Part shown: piece after piece, positions 63,501 through 64,000 of the stretch | Layout of the letters: every line of letters begins with the position of its first letter | Position numbering within the stretch: position 1 is the stretch's first letter | NCBI GenBank assembly: GCA_964036665.1 | Contig: OZ038530.1 | Span: 4,154,001 to 4,218,000 of the forward strand | DNA length: 64,000 nt | Direction: 5' to 3' | From: Gordius sp. MW1 | Lineage: Eukaryota > Nematomorpha > Gordioida > Gordea > Gordiidae | The notes under the pieces: generated by a model | Seen by the model: the letters and a program-made list of their open reading frames with translations, nothing else | Told to the model about the DNA's origin: nothing | The model's database searches: none | Translations under genes and position numbers: made by a program

Positions 63501-64000
63501 TCGTTTCTATGATCCCAAGTAAAAATCTATCAGAATCTAAAAACTATTACTTTGAAATCATGATCGCATAGTGCATTTTTGAAAAATTAAGCACTCACGT
63601 TGCGATACAACAAACTAATCGCAACAATAAAACGTTGTCTTTTGTCAAAATGATAGTTCTCGCAGCTTAAAACCTCTTTTCGAAGTCAATCGAGGATAAT
63701 AGGATTCTCAAATTGGCCTACTTTTATATATTTTTTCATGCTCTTTCACATAGAATCGAAAAAAAAAAATATTTTTACCTCAAAATTTTTCACATATTTT
63801 TCTTTCAACCGTATTCATCCGATGAAAGTTGTCGTTTTCAGACGTGGTTTACATGATAAAAAGTAAAAATTTATCAGAATCAGAAAACTATTGCTTTGAA
63901 ACAATGATCGCATAGTGCATTTTTGAAAAATTAAGCACTCACGTTGCGATACAACAAACTAATCGCAACAATAAAACGTTGTCTTTTGTCAAAATGATAG

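Larger units (their letters stand above)
42172..64000 (+). repeat. Satellite array, right segment
   Basis: Same ~345-bp monomer, orientation and phase as the left segment. After the remainder of the split monomer, starts run from 42300 to 63666, giving 62 complete monomers and a last one cut at 335 bp by the window end. No other insertion, inversion or gene-like stretch is visible. Confidence 0.96.
52795..64000 (+). repeat. Nested 5165-, 1718- and 6883-bp duplications
   Basis: A unit of 15 monomers starting near 52.8 kb is repeated from about 57.96 kb (+5165): 52997, 53342, 53687, 54025, 54370, 54715 and 55060 match 58162, 58507, 58852, 59190, 59535, 59880 and the head of 60225. A 5-monomer part (58852-60569) is repeated again at 60570-62287 (+1718). 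From 60570 the sequence follows 53687 onward at +6883 to the window end. Marks include 'gtcagtcgaggaatagg' with 'ctcagcttac' (53706, 58871, 60589), 'cgtttttcagac' with 'cagatctgaaa', 'gaacagtatt' with 'gattaaag', and 'gtcagtcgagaaatagg' (56460, 63343). The block probably continues past the window. Confidence 0.85.

Noticed and set aside
1-64000. CRISPR array
   Set aside because: The repeat unit is about 345 bp with no unique spacers between copies, the type-specific differences recur in the same order, and there are no cas genes.
1-64000. tRNA, rRNA, telomeric repeats, or bacterial or viral genes
   Set aside because: No stretch outside 41862-42171 departs from the satellite monomer, and the insert itself has no such features.

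Overview
The window is one block of tandem satellite DNA from a eukaryotic, probably animal, genome. No protein-coding or RNA gene can be supported anywhere in its 64 kb. The whole window is built from head-to-tail copies of a monomer of about 345 bp, all in one orientation. One monomer counted by hand is about 32% G+C. Tracking the junction word 'gcag|cttaaaacc' by eye gives 185 monomer starts, the last cut by the window end. Most monomers are 343-346 bp; the extremes are 320 and 351 bp. The species cannot be identified from the sequence. The scale, the multi-level repeat organisation and the absence of genes point to pericentromeric, centromeric or other constitutive heterochromatin.

The array is not uniform. 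Monomers fall into a few recurring sequence types, and strings of different types are themselves duplicated into higher-order repeats (HORs). From left to right these are: a 7-mer of 2390 bp in two copies (about 865-5644); short dimeric and four-monomer repeats (6487-9906); a precursor zone (9907-14055); a 7-mer of 2413 bp in two copies (14056-18881); a 6-mer of 2069 bp derived from it by loss of one monomer, in two copies (18882-23019); an 8-mer of 2757 bp in two copies (24400-29913); a second copy of the 22.5-30.9 kb block with one 8-mer missing (about 31502-37094); a 6-mer of 2068 bp in about 1.6 copies (38532-41860); an irregular zone (42300-49891); alternating A/B dimers of about 690 bp (49892-53341); and nested 5165-, 1718- and 6883-bp duplications (about 52.8-64.0 kb). 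Several block boundaries fall inside a chimeric monomer whose left part matches one type and right part another. That is the expected product of unequal homologous crossing-over.

The only non-satellite DNA is a 310-bp insertion at 41862-42171. It is a near-perfect fold-back: two arms of about 141 and 144 bp, identical as inverted copies except for a homopolymer length difference, meeting with no loop, followed by a 26-bp tail on the right only. A 12-bp direct duplication of satellite sequence flanks it. The matching site one HOR unit upstream (39782) is empty, so the insertion is younger than that duplication. This is the most unusual object in the window.

All short open reading frames are by-products of the repeat: they recur at monomer or HOR spacing and appear or vanish with single stop-codon changes. 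Copy boundaries were read by eye and should be taken as accurate to a few tens of bases unless a junction is given exactly.
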